Source: Gemmatimonadaceae bacterium (GTDB taxonomy: Bacteria > Gemmatimonadota > Gemmatimonadetes > Gemmatimonadales > Gemmatimonadaceae). From it: a DNA stretch of 8,635 nucleotides. The notes under the pieces are model-generated. The model was not told the origin of the DNA, searched no databases, and saw nothing but the letters and a program-made list of their open reading frames with translations. The stretch spans positions 1 to 8,635 of the forward strand of contig JADGQU010000080.1 of NCBI GenBank assembly GCA_017881545.1, given 5' to 3'. Numbering within the stretch: position 1 is the first letter of the stretch; every line of letters starts with the position of its first letter. Below are positions 6,050 to 8,635 of this stretch, one piece after another. A program made the translations under genes and the position numbers.

Positions 6050-7508
6050 AGTGCGGCCTTTCCTTCATCCGGGCCCGCGTCAGCCAGCCGCTCCTGCGAA
6101 AGTAAAAGTAGAACGGCAGCCCGAGCGCGATGAGAAAGAGGCCCACACCAGATTCGACGGGGTACGCCGTCAAGCTGTTGATGACCAGCCATCCCGCAAC
6201 CAGGACGAAGAGCGCAGGCACAACCGGATAGCCGATCGCGCGGTACCGGCGCGGAGCAGCGGGCAACTTTCTCCGCAGCACGAATAGCGACGACCCGACG
6301 AGCGCGGTGAACACCCAGACGGCGAAGATCACCGACGTGGTGATCTGATCGAAAGTCCCGGACAGCGCGAGCACGCACGCCCAGATTCCCTGAAACCAGA
6401 TCGCGTTCGCCGGCACGTTCGACGTCTCACTCAAGTTCGCCAGCGGGCCGAAGAAGAGTCCGTCGCGCGCCATCGCAAACGGAACGCGCGCGTTCATCAT
6501 CGTGATGCCGTTGAGCGCGCCAATCGCCGAGATCATGAAGGCGATCGAGACAATCTGCGCGCCGTACGACGAGAATGTCTGAGCCGCTTTGGCCGCCACC
6601 GGAAGTGCGTCACGGTAAGCGGTCGAGTTGGACGTCAGTATCTCGCTATACGGCAGCGCGTAGAAGTAGGCGAGATTCGTGACGAGATACACGAGGATCA
6701 CGATCAGCATGCCGAAGATCAACGCGCGCGGGACGTTGCGCTCGGGCTTTTCGATCTCGCCGGCCATCATCGGGACGTTCGACCATCCCTGGTAGGCCCA
6801 GAGAGCCGCGAGCATCGCGGCGCCGAACGCTCCTACGCCGCCGGACGCGATGCTCGCCGTAACGGGCCTCTTCAGATGCTCCCATGACCCGCTGCGCGAC
6901 AGGAGAAATGCCCCCAGCACGATCACCGCAATCCCGCCCAGCTTGGCGATCGTCGCAGTCCATTGAACTCGGCGACCCAACTGAATGCCACGGGCGTTTA
7001 TGGCTGCGAAAAGGAGAATCACGGCTACGGCCACGACCTGCTGGATCCCGAGTCTCCAGTGCACGACCTGACCCAGCACGTGGAAGTCGTGCGTGGTAAA
7101 GACCGCATCGAGCGGAACGAACGAGGCGAGAAACGACGCGAGCGCGGTCGAGACCGCGGCGAGTCCGCCGCTCGCCATGATCATCACCAACGACCAGCCG
7201 AACAGAAACGCCGGAAGATCGCCGTACGCTTCGCGCAGGAACACGTACTCTCCCCCCGCCTCCGGCATCATCGCGCCGAGCTCGGCGTAAGTCAGCGCGC
7301 CGGCGAGAGAGAGAAGCCCGGCGGCGAGCCAGGCGAGCAGCACATTGGACGGACTGCCGACGAGCTGCGCCATCGGCGCAGTCTTGAGGAAGACGCCGGT
7401 TCCGATGACGGTGAGGACGAGCGCAATCGCATCACGGAGCGACAACGCTCTCACGAGCTCTCTCGTCGCGGACGTCACTGCTGGTGATGCCGCGGCGGGC
7501 GAGCTCAC
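6048..7508 (-). CDS. APC-superfamily amino acid permease (LAT-like)
   Basis: The 486-residue inner-membrane protein has about 12 hydrophobic helices and should carry amino acids, by cation symport or exchange. The first helix contains VIGTGVF (34-40), corresponding to the G-S/T-G-I/V-F unwound segment that binds the substrate backbone. PEAGGEYVFLREAYG (82-96) and AYQGWSNVPMMAGEIEKPERNVPRA (238-262), with the second unwound helix and the Glu-Pro-Arg loop, are hallmarks of the L-type (SLC7-like) branch. The C-terminal tail is short and basic. It starts with GTG overlapping the stop of the preceding gene by four bases (GTGA), without a good ribosome binding site, so translational coupling is likely. 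The next in-frame GTG is at codon 11 and has no better signal. Substrate specificity cannot be read; small neutral or branched amino acids are typical of the branch. The gene converges on alkD, with 13 bases between them. Confidence 0.92.
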   Translation of the reverse strand: MSSPAAASPAVTSATRELVRALSLRDAIALVLTVIGTGVFLKTAPMAQLVGSPSNVLLAWLAAGLLSLAGALTYAELGAMMPEAGGEYVFLREAYGDLPAFLFGWSLVMIMASGGLAAVSTALASFLASFVPLDAVFTTHDFHVLGQVVHWRLGIQQVVAVAVILLFAAINARGIQLGRRVQWTATIAKLGGIAVIVLGAFLLSRSGSWEHLKRPVTASIASGGVGAFGAAMLAALWAYQGWSNVPMMAGEIEKPERNVPRALIFGMLIVILVYLVTNLAYFYALPYSEILTSNSTAYRDALPVAAKAAQTFSSYGAQIVSIAFMISAIGALNGITMMNARVPFAMARDGLFFGPLANLSETSNVPANAIWFQGIWACVLALSGTFDQITTSVIFAVWVFTALVGSSLFVLRRKLPAAPRRYRAIGYPVVPALFVLVAGWLVINSLTAYPVESGVGLFLIALGLPFYFYFRRSGWLTRARMKERPH

Positions 7509-8308
7509 TCGGGCGGGCGAACTACGTCGTGCGGCCCGGTGTTGCGAATGCCGTAAGTGGGTCGCACGTAGTCGTCCGGCGGCGCGATCCCTTCCTCCTT
7601 GTCGAGCTCGCGATTCTCGCGCTCGATGTTGTCACGTTCTTCCTTGTAGCGACTGTACCATTGGCGGGTGACCTCGCCGGCGAGCTCGCGACCGCCGAGT
7701 CCGAAGGCCAGCGATAGCGCGAGCGCAATCGCACCAAACAGAATCGCAAAGGCCGTCGTGACGATCTCCGTCGCGACGCCCAGCTCCTGGAGCGCCATGA
7801 AGACGGCGAGCACGACGACGCCGCCCTTCCCCACGCGCGCCAGCGTCGGTCCGCCGTGCAATCCACCCGCCGACGCCATGATCAACCCGCCGACGAAGCT
7901 GCCCAGCACGATGCCGACGATCATGATGACGATCGCGGCGATGACGCTCGGGATGTAGCTCACGAGCTCCGAGAAGACGTTGGCGAGGGACTGAAGTCCC
8001 AGTGCGTTGGCGGCGACGAGCATCACCGCGAACATCACGAACCAGAAGACGAGACTGCCCGCGACGCGCGTCGGGTTCACGCGCGATCCCGACCGCTCCA
8101 CCGCCTGCATTACGCCGCCGCGCTCGAGGATCTGGGTGAGATGGATCCGCCGCATCAACCGGTCGGTTCCCTTCTCGAGCAGTCTCGCCAGGAGATAGCC
8201 GGCGAAGAGGATGACCAGCGCGCCGAAGAGCGCGGGGACGTACCGATAGAGCTGCTCGAAGCTTCCCTGAAGTCTGTCGCCGAAGGTGAGTGTCGTCGTG
8301 GTGTCCAC
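7505..8308 (-). CDS. Conserved-TM-helix membrane protein, MscS-like (CmpX type)
   Basis: The 267-residue product has about five hydrophobic segments, roughly at residues 24-43, 84-104, 117-146, 161-176 and 183-205. The pattern P-A-L-F-G-A-L-V-I-L-F-A-G-Y-L-L-A-R-L-L (25-44), partly echoed at 120-141, is the repeat of the conserved TM helix family (Pfam PF05552) found in MscS-like and CmpX proteins. The end of the last helix, AFGLGGRELA (201-210), resembles the pore-helix region of mechanosensitive channels, but the large MscS beta domain is absent. A charged tail (219-267) rich in Glu, Arg and Asp follows and is probably cytoplasmic. It may act as a small or osmotic-stress channel or scaffold; function is unproved for most relatives. 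It starts with GTG at 8308, sharing one base with the upstream stop codon (TAGTG), and overlaps the permease start by four bases, so all three genes form one operon. Confidence 0.85.
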   Translation of the reverse strand: MDTTTTLTFGDRLQGSFEQLYRYVPALFGALVILFAGYLLARLLEKGTDRLMRRIHLTQILERGGVMQAVERSGSRVNPTRVAGSLVFWFVMFAVMLVAANALGLQSLANVFSELVSYIPSVIAAIVIMIVGIVLGSFVGGLIMASAGGLHGGPTLARVGKGGVVVLAVFMALQELGVATEIVTTAFAILFGAIALALSLAFGLGGRELAGEVTRQWYSRYKEERDNIERENRELDKEEGIAPPDDYVRPTYGIRNTGPHDVVRPPE

Positions 8309-8635
8309 TAGAATCTCACATTGAGTAGCGCGTGGTTTCCCGGGGTGCGCGTGGCCAGCAGCGCGAGGCTCGCCGGGTTAAAAGTTACACTCAAGCGGCG
8401 AGGTCCGGCGTCGGCAGCCGGGGCGAGATAGCTCTCCGTCGCGATGATTCCGGCGAGACCGCCGACAGACGCCAGTCCAAGCACGAGATGCAGATTTGGA
8501 TTATTTGTATCGAAGAGGGTGGCGACACCGGCCCCCATCAATCCACCCGCAACGGTGCCGAGAACGACGCGTCCCCCCTCCGTCCGTCCATGATCGAAGC
8601 GCTGAACGAGGAAACGGTCACCCGCAATGACCCCC
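8308..8635 (-). CDS. C-terminal part of a glycine-rich, probably envelope-associated protein (gene runs off the right edge)
   Basis: The frame is open from the right edge to a TAG at 8308-8310, giving about 108 residues; the start lies outside the window. A TTG at 8541 could be mistaken for a start, but the frame continues upstream with sensible sequence (for example FLVQRFDHGRTEGGRVVLG), so I treat it as one truncated gene. Two Gly/Ala-rich stretches (GTVAGGLMGAGVATLF, and LVLGLASVGGLAGIIATE) look like short paired membrane or glycine-zipper segments. The last residues, NHALLNVRF, alternate polar and hydrophobic and end in Phe, as do many outer-membrane beta-barrel proteins. I do not recognise the family. 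It lies directly upstream of the channel-like gene with a one-base overlap and is the first visible gene of the operon; its promoter is out of view. Confidence 0.65.
   Translation of the reverse strand, partial: GVIAGDRFLVQRFDHGRTEGGRVVLGTVAGGLMGAGVATLFDTNNPNLHLVLGLASVGGLAGIIATESYLAPAADAGPRRLSVTFNPASLALLATRTPGNHALLNVRF

Noticed and set aside
8308..8541. A separate small gene of 77 codons starting at TTG 8541
   Set aside because: The frame continues without a stop to the right edge with plausible protein sequence, so this is the end of a longer gene.

Overview
The window is a high-GC, densely packed chromosomal segment with eight protein-coding genes, two of them cut by the window edges. I see no RNA gene, insertion sequence, CRISPR array, phage gene or other sign of recent transfer. 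Lipoprotein signals on several products, a protein ending in a phenylalanine like an outer-membrane protein, and GTG starts in tight overlaps suggest a Gram-negative, high-GC bacterium. From remembered resemblance of the PII, permease and right-edge proteins I lean towards Gemmatimonadota or a related soil phylum, but this is inference only.

Left part (1-2262): two divergent lipoprotein genes share a 206-base spacer. The leftward one is truncated by the window edge and encodes a coiled-coil lipoprotein of unknown function. The rightward one encodes a complete GH13 alpha-amylase-type glycosidase with all catalytic residues.

Centre (2259-3882, minus strand): an amtB-glnK ammonium uptake pair, read amtB first. 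The channel has the usual key residues. The PII protein has Val where enterobacterial GlnB/GlnK carries the uridylylated Tyr51, and Glu where Gln39 normally helps bind Mg-ATP and 2-oxoglutarate. A perfect TTGACA -35 box with a 17-base spacer lies upstream of amtB. The glnK stop codon overlaps the glycosidase stop codon tail to tail.

Right-centre (4083-6034, plus strand): a beta-lactamase-fold serine hydrolase lipoprotein overlaps by four bases (GTGA) an AlkD-type HEAT-repeat DNA glycosylase, so the two are probably translationally coupled.

Right part (6048-8635, minus strand): three genes overlap end to end: the C-terminal part of a glycine-rich, possibly outer-membrane protein, a conserved-TM-helix (MscS-like) membrane protein, and an APC/LAT-type amino acid permease. 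They converge on alkD with 13 bases between the coding regions, where a 6-bp hairpin contains parts of both stop codons.

Overall this is ordinary housekeeping and nutrient-acquisition content (glucan breakdown, ammonium uptake, amino acid transport, envelope and DNA repair). I did not find a convincing new system. The most notable points are the atypical PII T-loop, the hydrolase-glycosylase coupling and the three-gene membrane operon.
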